Below, piece by piece: positions 24,333-32,942 of a stretch of DNA of 64,000 nt. Each line of letters opens with the position of its first letter. The first letter of the stretch is position 1. The stretch covers positions 8,135 to 72,134 of the forward strand of contig CAJUKT010000005.1 in the NCBI GenBank assembly GCA_910587255.1, given 5' to 3'. The stretch comes from an uncultured Oscillospiraceae bacterium. Lineage in GTDB: Bacteria; Bacillota; Clostridia; Oscillospirales; Oscillospiraceae. The notes beneath the pieces are model-generated. The model searched no databases and was not told where the DNA came from. It was given only the letters and a program-made list of their open reading frames with translations. The position numbers and the translations under genes are program-made.

Positions 24333-24495
24333 GAACCTGTATTCACAGCCGAAACCGCCGGATGACTGAGGGATTTTTCCGACAGGCAAGGCAAATTTTC
24401 GCAGGAATAATTAGGTCTATTTCAAGAAAATTTAACGCCGCATGCCGGGAAAAGACCTGGCCGGACGGTGAATTGAGGTTGTGAATACAGGTTCT
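24332..24495. repeat. MITE-like element (family 1b) with perfect 15-bp terminal inverted repeats
   Basis: The ends agaacctgtattcac (24332-24346) and its exact complement (24481-24495) bound a 164-bp unit that folds on itself. The reverse strand carries ccttgcctg and ggaaaaatccctc, as in the core of the element at 13895-14058. No reading frame. It fills the gap between murI and the DUF1934 gene. Confidence 0.65.
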
Positions 24496-24533
24496 AAAGG
24501 TACGGCAGCCTGATATCGTAGCGAGGGAAAGCC

Positions 24534-24977
24534 ATGACGACAGACAACGTAATCATATCCATCAAAGGAAAGCAGCTCTATGCCGAGTGCGCCCCGGAGG
24601 AGATCGAGCTGGTCACCGCGGGCACCATGGAGCGGGACGGACAGGGGGGGTGCACCATCTCCTACCAGGAGAGCGAGCTCACCGGCCTGGAGGGCACCAC
24701 CACAAGGGTGTGCATCGACGGGAGCCGCGTCACCCTGCTGCGGGAGGGGAATACCAACTCCCAAATGGTGTTTGAGGAGGGCAGGCGCCACCTGTCCATG
24801 TATGAGACGCCCTATGGGGCGCTGTCCATCGGGGTAAACACCCGGCGGATGCGCTCCACGGTGGACGAGGCGGGGGGCGATCTGGAGATCGACTACGCCA
24901 TTGAGATCGACAACCTGGTGGCGGGGCAGAACCTATTCCGCATGAACGTGAAAAAGCACCCGCCGCTTCAGCAGTAG
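24534..24977 (+). CDS. DUF1934 (YwiB-like) beta-barrel protein
   Basis: A 147-residue protein of the DUF1934 family, lipocalin-like in fold. Visible family features are EIELVTAGTMERDGQGG, ISYQESELTGLEGTTT and SIGVNTRRMRSTVDEAGGDL with YAIEIDN. There is no signal peptide. The ATG at 24534 follows gcgaggga. In Bacillus the homologue lies near argS; here it stands between murI and a MATE transporter, 12 bp before the latter's GTG start. The cellular role is not established. Confidence 0.85.
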   Translation: MTTDNVIISIKGKQLYAECAPEEIELVTAGTMERDGQGGCTISYQESELTGLEGTTTRVCIDGSRVTLLREGNTNSQMVFEEGRRHLSMYETPYGALSIGVNTRRMRSTVDEAGGDLEIDYAIEIDNLVAGQNLFRMNVKKHPPLQQ

Positions 24978-24989
24978 GGGGGAGCGGGA

Positions 24990-26384
24990 GTGAACAGGGA
25001 TCTGACCCGCGGCCCGGTGATGGGCTCCATGCTGGCCTTTGCGGTGCCCATGATCCTGGGCGACCTGCTCCAGCAGTGCTATAATGTGGCCGACACCCTG
25101 ATCGTGGGGCGCTACCTGGGGAAAAACGCCCTGGCGGCGGTGGGCTCCTCCTTTACGCTGATGACCTTCCTCACCTCCATCCTGCTGGGGCTGTGCATGG
25201 GCAGCGGGGCGGTGTTCTCCATCCGCTTCGGGCAGCGGGACGGGGACGGCCTCCGGGAGGGGGCCCACGCCGCCTTTGCCCTCATCGCCGCCATCACGCT
25301 GGGGCTGAACCTGCTGGCCTTCGCCTGTCTGGACGGCATTCGGGCGTTCCTGCGGGTGCCCGATGAGGTGTGGCCCATGATGCGGGAGTATCTGGCCGTC
25401 ATCTTCTGCGGCATCGCGGCCACCTTCCTTTATAATTATTTCGCCTCCTTCCTCCGGGCGGTGGGCAATTCGGTGGCGCCGCTGGTGTTTCTGGCGGTGT
25501 CGGCGCTGGTGAACATCGGCTTGGATTTGTGGTTTGTGCTGGGCCTCAAGCGGGGGGCGGCTGGGGCTGCGGAGGCCACCGTCATCGCCCAGTACCTGTC
25601 GGGGGCGGGCATCGCCGCTTACACCCTGGCCAAGCATCCCGGGCTGCGCCCCGGCGGGGGCCGGTTCCGGCTGCGCTGGGGCCGGGTGCGGGAGATCGCC
25701 GGATTTTCTATCCTCACCTGCGTACAGCAGTCAGTGATGAACCTGGGCATCCTGCTGGTGCAGGGACTGGTGAACAGCTTCGGCCCCACGGTGATGGCCG
25801 CCTTTGCCGCCGCGGTGAAGATCGACGCCTTCGCCTACATGCCCGTCCAGGATTTCGGGAACGCCTTTTCCACCTTCATCGCCCAGAACTACGGGGCCGG
25901 GGAGGAGGGCCGCATCCGGGCGGGGCTGCGGGGGGCCGTGGCGGTGTGCATGGCCTTCTGCCTGGCGGTATCCGCCCTGGTGTGGGTGTTTGCCGCCCCG
26001 CTTATGGGCCTGTTTGTGGAGGCCGGGGAGACGGCCACCATCCTGGAGGGGGTGCGCTACCTGCGCATCGAGGGGGCGTTCTACTGCGGCATCGGCTGCC
26101 TGTTCCTGCTCTACGGCCTGTACCGGGCGCTGGGCAGGCCGGGGATGTCGGTGGTGCTGACGGTGATTTCCCTGGGCACCCGGGTGGCGCTGGCCTACCT
26201 GCTGTGCGCCATCCCGGCGGTGGGGGTGGTGGGCATCTGGTGGTCGGTGCCCATCGGCTGGGCGCTGGCGGACGCCGCCGGGCTGGGCTACTACCGGGCC
26301 CGCCGGGGGCGGCTGCTGGCCTGGGAGGGCGTCCCGGGGCAGAAAAATGCTCCAGCGGCCCAAAATGGGGAAAGAAAAGGATGA
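24990..26384 (+). CDS. MATE-family multidrug/Na+ efflux transporter
   Basis: A 464-residue membrane protein with about 12 helices and the clostridial MATE opening (LTRGPVMGSMLAFAVPMILGDLLQQCYNVADTLIVGRYLG). The second half repeats the fold (GFSILTCVQQSVMNLGILLVQGLVNSFGP, AFAYMPVQDFGNAFSTFIAQNYGAG). It exports cationic compounds using a Na+ or H+ gradient; the substrate cannot be read from sequence. The start is a GTG at 24990, preceded by ggggggagcgg. It ends 7 bp before the -35 box of the str operon. Confidence 0.92.
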   Translation: MNRDLTRGPVMGSMLAFAVPMILGDLLQQCYNVADTLIVGRYLGKNALAAVGSSFTLMTFLTSILLGLCMGSGAVFSIRFGQRDGDGLREGAHAAFALIAAITLGLNLLAFACLDGIRAFLRVPDEVWPMMREYLAVIFCGIAATFLYNYFASFLRAVGNSVAPLVFLAVSALVNIGLDLWFVLGLKRGAAGAAEATVIAQYLSGAGIAAYTLAKHPGLRPGGGRFRLRWGRVREIAGFSILTCVQQSVMNLGILLVQGLVNSFGPTVMAAFAAAVKIDAFAYMPVQDFGNAFSTFIAQNYGAGEEGRIRAGLRGAVAVCMAFCLAVSALVWVFAAPLMGLFVEAGETATILEGVRYLRIEGAFYCGIGCLFLLYGLYRALGRPGMSVVLTVISLGTRVALAYLLCAIPAVGVVGIWWSVPIGWALADAAGLGYYRARRGRLLAWEGVPGQKNAPAAQNGERKG

Positions 26385-26391
26385 AATCCGC

Positions 26392-26420
26392 TTGACGGGG
26401 ACAAAACGATATGCTATAAT
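26392..26420 (+). promoter_or_regulatory. promoter of the str operon
   Basis: TTGACG, exactly 17 bp, TATAAT, about 40 bp upstream of the L7Ae-like ATG. Confidence 0.8.
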
Positions 26421-26458
26421 TTCAAATTGCGCTGGTGCGCGGAAAGGGGCCCTGGCCG

Positions 26459-26743
26459 ATGCTGAACGAACTGGAACACGCGGCCAAGGTGGTGGGCGTC
26501 AAGCAGGTCCGCCGGGCGCTGGCAGGCGGCCGGGCCGGGCGCGTCTATCTAGCCAAGGACGCCGACCCCCAGCTCATCCGGCCCCTGAAGCTCCTGGCTG
26601 AGGAGCGGGGGGTGGAGGTGGTCCAGGCCGGGTCCATGAAGGCTTTGGGCCGGGCCTGCGGCATCGCCGTGGGAACTGCGTGCGCAGCCGTCGTGAGCAG
26701 CGCGGATGGAGCGGAGCGAGAGCAAAAGTCCAAGGCCCGCTAG
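26459..26743 (+). CDS. L7Ae/YbxF-family ribosomal-associated K-turn protein with repeat-derived tail
   Basis: A 94-residue member of the L7Ae/L30e family (AAKVVGVKQVRRALAGGRAG, AKDADPQLIRPLKLLAEERG, ALGRACGIAVGTACAAVV). Relatives such as YbxF bind kink-turn RNA on the ribosome and commonly precede rpsL. The family normally ends just after the ACGIxVG segment. Here the last 16 residues (SSADGAEREQKSKAR) are encoded by a dispersed repeat whose core begins at 26686, so the native stop has been replaced. The ATG at 26459 follows ggaaagggg; an upstream GTG has no ribosome site. Confidence 0.85.
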   Translation: MLNELEHAAKVVGVKQVRRALAGGRAGRVYLAKDADPQLIRPLKLLAEERGVEVVQAGSMKALGRACGIAVGTACAAVVSSADGAEREQKSKAR

Positions 26744-26836
26744 AGGCGGGACTGAGTTTTGCTCGAGCCGGAGCGAAGCCGCGCGTTGCGAGCAGGCGGA
26801 GCATGACAACTTGAGAAGAGCGCAGCCGTCGTGAGC
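26686..26836 (+). repeat. dispersed repeat family 2, copy R1
   Basis: It contains the core 26686-26709, identical over 24 bases to 50018-50041 and (inverted) 44273-44296. A hairpin with gagcaaaa/ttttgctc arms follows, then the closing segment cgagcaggcggagcatgacaac, then a second partial copy starting at 26813. It overlaps the end of the L7Ae-like gene and fills the spacer before rpsL. Confidence 0.8.
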
Positions 26837-26917
26837 CCCGCCCCAACTTTTTCCGGTTTTAGCGAATAATCCCCGGATGATTCGTTAAAATATATATTCA
26901 TTGAAAGGAGGAAAATC

Positions 26918-27343
26918 ATGCCTACTTTTAACCAACTGGTCCGTAAGGGCCGCGAGAAGAGCACCTACAAGTCCAACTCCCCCGCCATGCAGCACGGTCT
27001 GAACACCCTGAAGAATAAGGAGACCGACCTGCCCTCACCCCAGAAGCGGGGCGTGTGCACCGCCGTTCGTACTTCCACCCCGAAGAAGCCGAACTCCGCG
27101 CTGCGTAAGATCGCCCGTGTGCGCCTGACCAACGGCTACGAGGTCACCGCCTATATCCCCGGCGTGGGCCACAACCTGCAGGAGCATTCCGTGGTGATGA
27201 TCCGCGGCGGTCGTGTCAAGGACCTGCCCGGCGTTCGTTATCACATCATCCGCGGCACGCTGGACACCCAGGGCGTCAACGGCCGTATGCAGGCCCGCTC
27301 CAAGTACGGCGCCAAGCGGCCCAAGGCGGCCAAGAAGAAGTAA
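26918..27343 (+). CDS. rpsL: 30S ribosomal protein S12
   Basis: A 141-residue S12, slightly long at its basic C-terminus (KYGAKRPKAAKKK). The decoding-site loops TPKKPNSALRK and RGGRVKDLPGVRYH carry lysines at the positions that mutate in streptomycin resistance, so the sequence reads as wild type. gaaaggagg lies upstream of the ATG. The 174-bp spacer before it is occupied by repeat R1; a T/A-rich segment (taaaatatatattcattg) just before the ribosome site could contain an extra -10. Confidence 0.98.
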   Translation: MPTFNQLVRKGREKSTYKSNSPAMQHGLNTLKNKETDLPSPQKRGVCTAVRTSTPKKPNSALRKIARVRLTNGYEVTAYIPGVGHNLQEHSVVMIRGGRVKDLPGVRYHIIRGTLDTQGVNGRMQARSKYGAKRPKAAKKK

Positions 27344-27535
27344 TTTCTTCACCCACAACGAGTTTTGCGCACACGCGCAAGGCAAACCGCCTTGCCGAGC
27401 GTTTATTCCATATTTTTATGGGTAGGCCTCGGACAGGCATTGCACGAGGTATTGCTTGGGCATGGCGCGGCAAGGCGCCGCTCAAGGCTTCGAGTACCTG
27501 TGAATTCTAATTTTATATAGAAGGAGGGAAGCGAA
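27344..27535. other. 192-bp spacer between rpsL and rpsG
   Basis: Unusually long for this gene pair. It holds self-complementary segments (ggcaaaccgccttgcc near 27381) and ggcgcggcaaggcgcc near 27467, resembling hairpin-element debris, but I cannot assign it firmly to either repeat family. Confidence 0.4.
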
Positions 27536-28006
27536 GTGCCCAGAAGAGGAAACGTACCCAAGCGGGAAATTTTGCCCGACCCGCTGTATAATTCCGTCCT
27601 AGTCACTAAGCTCGTCAACAGCATCATGCTGGACGGCAAGAAGGGCGTCGCCCAGAAGGTCGTCTACGGTGCCTTTGACATCATCAAGGATAAGACCGGC
27701 AAGGAGCCCCTTGATGTCTTTACCACCGCCATTGAGAACATCATGCCTTCCCTGGAGACCAAGTCCCGCCGCGTGGGCGGCTCCACCTACCAGGTGCCCA
27801 TGGAGGTCCGGCCCGAGCGGCGCCAGACCCTGGGTCTGCGCTGGCTGACCAGCTATTCCCGCAACCGCGGTGAAAAGACCATGAAGGAGCGCCTGGCCGG
27901 CGAGATTATGGACGCGGCCAACAACACAGGCTCCGCGGTGAAGAAGCGCGAGGACACCCACAAGATGGCCGAGGCCAACAAGGCATTCGCCCACTACCGC
28001 TGGTAA
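27536..28006 (+). CDS. rpsG: 30S ribosomal protein S7
   Basis: A 156-residue S7 of standard length (RRGNVPKREILPDPLYNS, GGSTYQVPMEVRPERRQTL, EIMDAANNTGSAVKKREDTH). It binds the 3' major domain of 16S rRNA and starts assembly of the head. The start is a GTG at 27536 with agaaggagggaag upstream. fusA follows after 23 bp. Confidence 0.98.
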   Translation: MPRRGNVPKREILPDPLYNSVLVTKLVNSIMLDGKKGVAQKVVYGAFDIIKDKTGKEPLDVFTTAIENIMPSLETKSRRVGGSTYQVPMEVRPERRQTLGLRWLTSYSRNRGEKTMKERLAGEIMDAANNTGSAVKKREDTHKMAEANKAFAHYRW

Positions 28007-28029
28007 GGACGGAGGCAAACAGAACCAAT

Positions 28030-30135
28030 ATGGCAAGAAAAGTTACTCTGGAAAATACCCGGAATATCGGCATTATGGCCCATATCGACGCCGGCAAGAC
28101 CACCACGACGGAGCGTATTTTGTACTACACCGGCGTGAACTACAAGATCGGCGAGACCCATGACGGCACCGCCACCATGGACTGGATGGCCCAGGAGCAG
28201 GAGCGCGGCATCACCATCACCTCCGCCGCCACCACCTGCTATTGGAAGGGCACCAAGGACCAGTTCCCCCAGACCCGGATCAACATCATCGACACCCCGG
28301 GCCACGTGGACTTCACCGTGGAGGTGGAGCGCTCCCTGCGCGTGCTGGACGGCTCTGTCACCGTCATGTGCGCCAAGGGCGGCGTGGAGCCCCAGTCCGA
28401 GACCGTGTGGCGCCAGGCGGACCACTACAAGGTCCCCCGCATGATCTACGTCAACAAGATGGATATCATGGGCGCCGACTTCTACAACGTGCTGAATATG
28501 ATCCACGACAGGCTCAAGGCCAACGCCGTGCCCATTCAGCTGCCCATCGGGAAAGAGGAGACCTTCAAGGGGATCATCGACCTGGTGGAGATGAACGCCG
28601 ACATCTATTATGATGAGATGGGCAAGGACATGCGGGTGGAGGATATCCCCGCCGACATGATGGAGCTGGCCAACGAGTACCGCACCAAGCTGGTGGACGC
28701 CTGCGCCGATATCAACGAGGAGATCATGGAGCTGGCCCTGGAGGAGCAGCCCATCCCCCAGGAGCTGCTGCGCCGGGCCATCCGCAAGGGCACCATCGAC
28801 AACCTGATGGTCCCCGTGGTGTGCGGCACGTCCTACAAGAACAAGGGTGTGCAGAAGCTGCTGGACGCCATTGTGGACTATATGCCAGCCCCCACCGACA
28901 TCCCCCCCATCAAGGGTATCAACCCCGACACCGAGGAGGAAGAGGAGCGTCCCTCCTCCGACAGCGAGCCCTTCTCCGCCCTGGCGTTCAAGATTGCCAC
29001 CGATCCCTTCGTGGGCCGGCTGTCCTTCATCCGCGTCTACTCCGGCACGCTGAACACCGGCACCCAGGTGCTCAACTCCACCAAGCGGCAGAAGGAGCGC
29101 ATCGGTCGGATTCTGCAAATGCACGCCAACCACCGGGAGGATATTGAGACCGTCTACTCCGGCGATATCGCCGCCGTCATCGGCCTGAAGAATTCCACCA
29201 CCGGCGATACCCTGTGCGATGAGAAGCACCCGGTCATCCTGGAGTCCATGGAGTTCCCCGAGCCCGTGATCCGGGTGGCCATCGAGCCCAAGACCAAGGC
29301 CGGCCAGGAGAAGATGGGCATTGCCCTGATGAAGCTGGCGGAGGAGGACCCCACCTTTAAGACCTACACCGACGAGGAGACGGGCCAGACCATCATCGCC
29401 GGCATGGGCGAGCTCCACCTGGAGATCATCGTGGACCGCCTGCTGCGCGAGTACAAGGTGGAGGCCAACGTGGGCGCGCCCCAGGTGGCCTACAAGGAGA
29501 CCATCAAGCAGTCTGTCAAGCAGGACACCAAGTACGCCCGGCAGTCCGGCGGCAAGGGCCAGTACGGCCACGTGGTCATCACCGTGGAGCCCAACGAGCC
29601 CGGCAAGGGTTATGAGTTCCTCAACGAGATCACCGGCGGCGTAATCCCCAAGGAGTTTATCCCCGCCGTTGACGCGGGCATCCAGGGGGCCATGCAGGCC
29701 GGCGTCATGGCCGGCTACCCCGTGGTGGATGTCAAGGTCCACCTGACCTTCGGCTCCTACCATGAGGTGGACTCTTCTGAGATGGCGTTTAAGATCGCCG
29801 GCTCCATGGCCTTCAAGGAGGCCTGCCGCAAGGCCGGGGCCTGCCTGCTGGAGCCCATCATGAAGGTGTCCGTCATCGCCCCCGAGGAGTACCTGGGCAA
29901 TGTCATCGGCGACCTCACCAGCCGCCGCGGCCAGATCCTGGGCCAGGAGGCCCGGCCCGGCGCGCAGCAGATCGACGCCTTGGTCCCCCTGTCCGAGATG
30001 TTCGGCTATGCCACCGACCTGCGTTCCCGTACCCAGGGACGCGGCCAGTATACCATGGAGCCCCACAGCTATGTGGAGATTCCCAAGAACATCGCCGAGA
30101 AGATTGTCGCCCAGCGCGGGCGGAAAGAGGACTGA
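28030..30135 (+). CDS. fusA: elongation factor G
   Basis: A 701-residue translational GTPase of full length. The G-domain motifs are AHIDAGKTTTTERIL (P-loop), the switch I RGITITSAA, DTPGHVDF (G3) and NKMD (G4), followed by domain II and the C-terminal domains IV-V (GEYLGNVIGD-type loop, SRRGQILG). It drives ribosome translocation and, with ribosome recycling factor, subunit splitting. Part of the str operon; tuf downstream also has its own promoter. Confidence 0.98.
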   Translation: MARKVTLENTRNIGIMAHIDAGKTTTTERILYYTGVNYKIGETHDGTATMDWMAQEQERGITITSAATTCYWKGTKDQFPQTRINIIDTPGHVDFTVEVERSLRVLDGSVTVMCAKGGVEPQSETVWRQADHYKVPRMIYVNKMDIMGADFYNVLNMIHDRLKANAVPIQLPIGKEETFKGIIDLVEMNADIYYDEMGKDMRVEDIPADMMELANEYRTKLVDACADINEEIMELALEEQPIPQELLRRAIRKGTIDNLMVPVVCGTSYKNKGVQKLLDAIVDYMPAPTDIPPIKGINPDTEEEEERPSSDSEPFSALAFKIATDPFVGRLSFIRVYSGTLNTGTQVLNSTKRQKERIGRILQMHANHREDIETVYSGDIAAVIGLKNSTTGDTLCDEKHPVILESMEFPEPVIRVAIEPKTKAGQEKMGIALMKLAEEDPTFKTYTDEETGQTIIAGMGELHLEIIVDRLLREYKVEANVGAPQVAYKETIKQSVKQDTKYARQSGGKGQYGHVVITVEPNEPGKGYEFLNEITGGVIPKEFIPAVDAGIQGAMQAGVMAGYPVVDVKVHLTFGSYHEVDSSEMAFKIAGSMAFKEACRKAGACLLEPIMKVSVIAPEEYLGNVIGDLTSRRGQILGQEARPGAQQIDALVPLSEMFGYATDLRSRTQGRGQYTMEPHSYVEIPKNIAEKIVAQRGRKED

Positions 30136-30168
30136 CCGCGCCGCCCCGCCGGCTGCGCAAATTAATAG

Positions 30169-30197
30169 TTGCAATTTCTGCCGCTATAGGATAGAAT
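30169..30197 (+). promoter_or_regulatory. independent promoter of tuf
   Basis: TTGCAA, exactly 17 bp, TAGAAT, in the 124-bp spacer between fusA and tuf. Confidence 0.65.
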
Positions 30198-30259
30198 AAG
30201 CCCATAAACCTGTTCCCACAACCTATTTATCTAAACAAGTACAAGGAGGAAAACCCAAA

Positions 30260-31462
30260 ATGGCCAAGCAAAAGTTTGAGCGTACCAAGCCCCACGTCAA
30301 CATCGGCACCATCGGCCACGTTGACCACGGCAAGACCACCCTGACCGCCGCCATCACCAAGTGGCTGGCCCTGAAGGGCCAGGCCCAGTACGAGGATTAT
30401 TCCAGCATCGACAAGGCCCCCGAGGAGCGCGAGCGCGGCATCACCATCAACACCGCCCACGTGGAGTACGAGACCGACGCCCGCCACTATGCCCACGTCG
30501 ACTGCCCGGGCCACGCCGACTATATCAAGAACATGATTACCGGCGCTGCTCAGATGGACGGCGCCATCCTGGTCATTGCCGCCACCGACGGCCCCATGGC
30601 CCAGACCAAGGAGCACATCCTGCTGGCCCGCCAGGTGGGCGTGCCCGCCATCGTGGTGTTCCTGAACAAGTGCGACCAGGTGGACGACGAGGAGCTGCTG
30701 GAGCTGGTGGAGATGGAGGTCCGCGAGACCCTGTCCGGCTACGAGTTCCCCGGCGACGACATTCCCATCGTCAAGGGCTCCGCCCTGAACGCCCTGACCT
30801 GCGAGTCCGGCAACGTGGACGACCCCGACTTCGCCTGCATTAAGGAGCTGATGGACGCTGTTGACAGCTACATCCCCACTCCCGACCGCAAGGCCGACCT
30901 GCCCTTCCTGATGCCCGTGGAGGACGTGTTCACCATCACCGGCCGCGGCACCGTGGCTACCGGCCGTGTGGAGCGCGGCCAGCTGAAGGCGGGCGAGACC
31001 GTGGAGATCGTCGGCCTCACCGAGGAGAAGAAGTCCACCGTCGTCACCTCCATGGAGATGTTCCGCAAGACCCTGGACTATGTTGAGGCCGGCGACAACG
31101 TGGGCTGCCTGCTGCGCGGCGTCAACAAGGACGAGATCGAGCGCGGCCAGGTGCTGTGCAAGCCCAACTCCATCCAGCCCCACACCAAGTTCGTGGGCCA
31201 GGTGTACGTCCTGTCCAAGGACGAGGGCGGCCGTCACACCCCTTTCTTCAACAACTACCGTCCCCAGTTCTACTTCCGTACCACCGACGTGACCGGCGTC
31301 ATCACCCTGCCCGAGGGCACCGAGATGTGCATGCCCGGCGATAACGTGGACATGAACGTGGAGCTGATCACCCCCATCGCCATTGAGAAGGGCCTGCGCT
31401 TCGCTATCCGCGAGGGCGGCCGCACCGTGGGTTCCGGCGTTGTCATCGCTGTGAACGAGTAA
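30260..31462 (+). CDS. tuf: elongation factor Tu
   Basis: A 400-residue EF-Tu. GTPase motifs: GHVDHGKTT, RGITINTAHVEY, DCPGHADY and NKCD; domains II and III follow with GRGTVATGRVERG and the C-terminal GGRTVGSGVV. It delivers aminoacyl-tRNA to the ribosome. aaggaggaaaa precedes the ATG. Codon use is strongly biased to C-ending codons as in the ribosomal genes, consistent with very high expression. It is closed by a strong terminator. Confidence 0.98.
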   Translation: MAKQKFERTKPHVNIGTIGHVDHGKTTLTAAITKWLALKGQAQYEDYSSIDKAPEERERGITINTAHVEYETDARHYAHVDCPGHADYIKNMITGAAQMDGAILVIAATDGPMAQTKEHILLARQVGVPAIVVFLNKCDQVDDEELLELVEMEVRETLSGYEFPGDDIPIVKGSALNALTCESGNVDDPDFACIKELMDAVDSYIPTPDRKADLPFLMPVEDVFTITGRGTVATGRVERGQLKAGETVEIVGLTEEKKSTVVTSMEMFRKTLDYVEAGDNVGCLLRGVNKDEIERGQVLCKPNSIQPHTKFVGQVYVLSKDEGGRHTPFFNNYRPQFYFRTTDVTGVITLPEGTEMCMPGDNVDMNVELITPIAIEKGLRFAIREGGRTVGSGVVIAVNE

Positions 31463-31476
31463 TTGAAACGCGCGAT

Positions 31477-31511
31477 AAAAAACCAGCCGCTGCAAAGCGG
31501 CTGGTTTTTTT
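31477..31511. terminator. strong bidirectional terminator after tuf
   Basis: Fully paired 15-bp arms (31477-31491 and 31496-31510), GCAA tetraloop and a T7 tail; the A-run on the left lets it also serve the convergent azlD gene. Confidence 0.92.
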
Positions 31512-31545
31512 GCCCTGACGGGGAAGGCGGATCTGTTAGACGCTG

Positions 31546-31872
31546 TCAAAACACCGCCTGGACGAGAACCATATAGAGGATCGTGCCCCCCACAATGGAC
31601 AGCATGTTGTTTTTCCTCCAGATGTGGAGGAGCACAACCGCCGTCCCGGCGATGAGGCCGGGGGCCCAGCCGCCCACCTGGGCGAGGCTGAGGCCGCGGT
31701 AGCAGTAGACGATGAGCATGGCGATCACCGCCGGGGGCAGGAACCTGCCCAGGTAGAGTACCACTTGGGGCGGCTCCCCGCCCCGGCCAAACAGCAGGAA
31801 GGGCAGCGCCCGGGTGAGAAAGGTCACGATGGCCATCACCGCCACCAGGGCGGCAATCTGCATGGCGGTCAT
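31546..31872 (-). CDS. azlD: branched-chain amino acid export subunit AzlD
   Basis: A 108-residue membrane protein with about four helices (ALVAVMAIVTFLTRALPFLLFG, then PPAVIAMLIVYCYRG), typical of the small AzlD subunit that works with AzlC in branched-chain amino acid efflux. Its ATG overlaps the stop codon of azlC (ATGA). The start at 31872 gives the family length; the frame is open far upstream inside azlC. Confidence 0.88.
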   Translation of the reverse strand: MTAMQIAALVAVMAIVTFLTRALPFLLFGRGGEPPQVVLYLGRFLPPAVIAMLIVYCYRGLSLAQVGGWAPGLIAGTAVVLLHIWRKNNMLSIVGGTILYMVLVQAVF

Positions 31873-32567
31873 TGGGCTGCGCCCCCTTCCAGCCGGGGCC
31901 GCATGACCAGCAGCCCCGCCACCAAAATGGCCAGCGCCGGGATGAGGAAGCGCCCGTTGTCCGGCCCAAAGAGGAGCAGGCACCCCAGCGTCCCCGCCGC
32001 CCCCAGATAGACCGGGGCATGGCGGTCATTGGACTGCCACTGCTCCACGGCGATGACCAAAAACAGCGCCGTCATGGCAAAGTCGATGCCCTCGGTGTTG
32101 ATGGTGATGAGGGCCCCCGCCACCGCGCCGATGATGGACCCGGCGATCCAGTACAGGTGGTCCAGCAGGGCGATGGTGAAATAGAAATCCCGCTTGTCCA
32201 CGCCCTCCGGGGCCTCCACCCCGGCCAGAAGGGCATAGGTCTCGTCGGTGAGGGAAAAGATCATGTACAGCTTGCGCCAGCCCATCCCCTTGAACTTCTC
32301 CAGCATGGACAGGCCGTAGACCAGATGGCGGAAATTGATGATGAGGGTTAAAAAGGCGGCGTCGCCCAGGGGGGAGGCGTTGGCCAGCAGCTCAACCCCC
32401 AGATACTGCCCGCTGCCGGCGTAGATGGTGGACGACATGACAGCGGCCCAGGTGGGGGCAAAGCCCGCCGCCGACAGCATCCAGCCGAATACCACCCCGA
32501 TGGACAGATAGCCCATGAGCACCGGGACGGTGTGGGGGAAGGCGGCGGCCAGGGTTTTTCGGTTCAT
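31869..32567 (-). CDS. azlC: branched-chain amino acid export subunit AzlC
   Basis: A 232-residue polytopic membrane protein of the AzlC family (FPHTVPVLMGYLSIGVVFGWML, STIYAGSGQYLGVELL, NFRHLVYGLSMLEKF, LTDETYALL). With AzlD it forms an exporter for branched-chain amino acids or analogues. The start at 32567 (MNRKTLAAAF) has aaggatgtg 8 bp upstream; an ATG six codons earlier has no ribosome site. The upstream region is a repeat cluster. Confidence 0.88.
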   Translation of the reverse strand: MNRKTLAAAFPHTVPVLMGYLSIGVVFGWMLSAAGFAPTWAAVMSSTIYAGSGQYLGVELLANASPLGDAAFLTLIINFRHLVYGLSMLEKFKGMGWRKLYMIFSLTDETYALLAGVEAPEGVDKRDFYFTIALLDHLYWIAGSIIGAVAGALITINTEGIDFAMTALFLVIAVEQWQSNDRHAPVYLGAAGTLGCLLLFGPDNGRFLIPALAILVAGLLVMRPRLEGGAAQ

Positions 32568-32582
32568 TGGTATCACATCCTT

Positions 32583-32771
32583 CATGAGAAGCGCGGAGAA
32601 GCGGCCCAGCGAGTGAGCTTGGACCGGAGCGAGGGGAAAAGCCCAGCCACCGCGCAGCGGGGCGGGTTTTGCTCGAGACGAAGGGAAAGCGAGTGAGCGG
32701 CCTGGGCGCTTCGCAGCGTGACAATCATGAGAAGCGCGAAGAAGCGGCCCGGCCGCTTCGCAGCGTGACAA
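32583..32771 (-). repeat. dispersed repeat family 2, copy R2 (two tandem units)
   Basis: Two units, each opening with catgagaagcgcg (32583-32595 and 32726-32738) and closing with cgcttcgcagcgtgacaa (32707-32724 and 32754-32771, identical over 18 bases). The long unit also holds the ttttgctcgag segment of R1. It lies in the 375-bp gap between azlC and the lipid kinase and may form the azlC leader. Confidence 0.75.
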
Positions 32772-32857
32772 CGCAGCGCGGCAAGAGCGTCGGCGGGCGC
32801 TTTTTACATTATAGTCTGAGTGTTCCGCCATATCAAGAGGGTTTTACAGATTGTTCA

Positions 32858-32886
32858 TTGTATTCCCGGAAGGATTTGGGTATAAT
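32858..32886 (+). promoter_or_regulatory. promoter of the lipid kinase gene
   Basis: TTGTAT, exactly 17 bp, TATAAT (perfect -10), about 57 bp upstream of the GTG start. Confidence 0.75.
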
Positions 32887-32942
32887 ACTCTTCACTACAT
32901 CCGGCCGCCCTGCGGGCCGGAGAGAGTGTGGAGTGATCTGCC

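Noticed and set aside
26918..27343. Streptomycin-resistance change in S12
   Set aside because: The lysines in TPKKPNSALRK and RGGRVKDLPG are the wild-type residues.
27994..30174. A 726-codon open frame on the minus strand
   Set aside because: It is antisense to fusA, with shadow-type composition and no recognisable motif.
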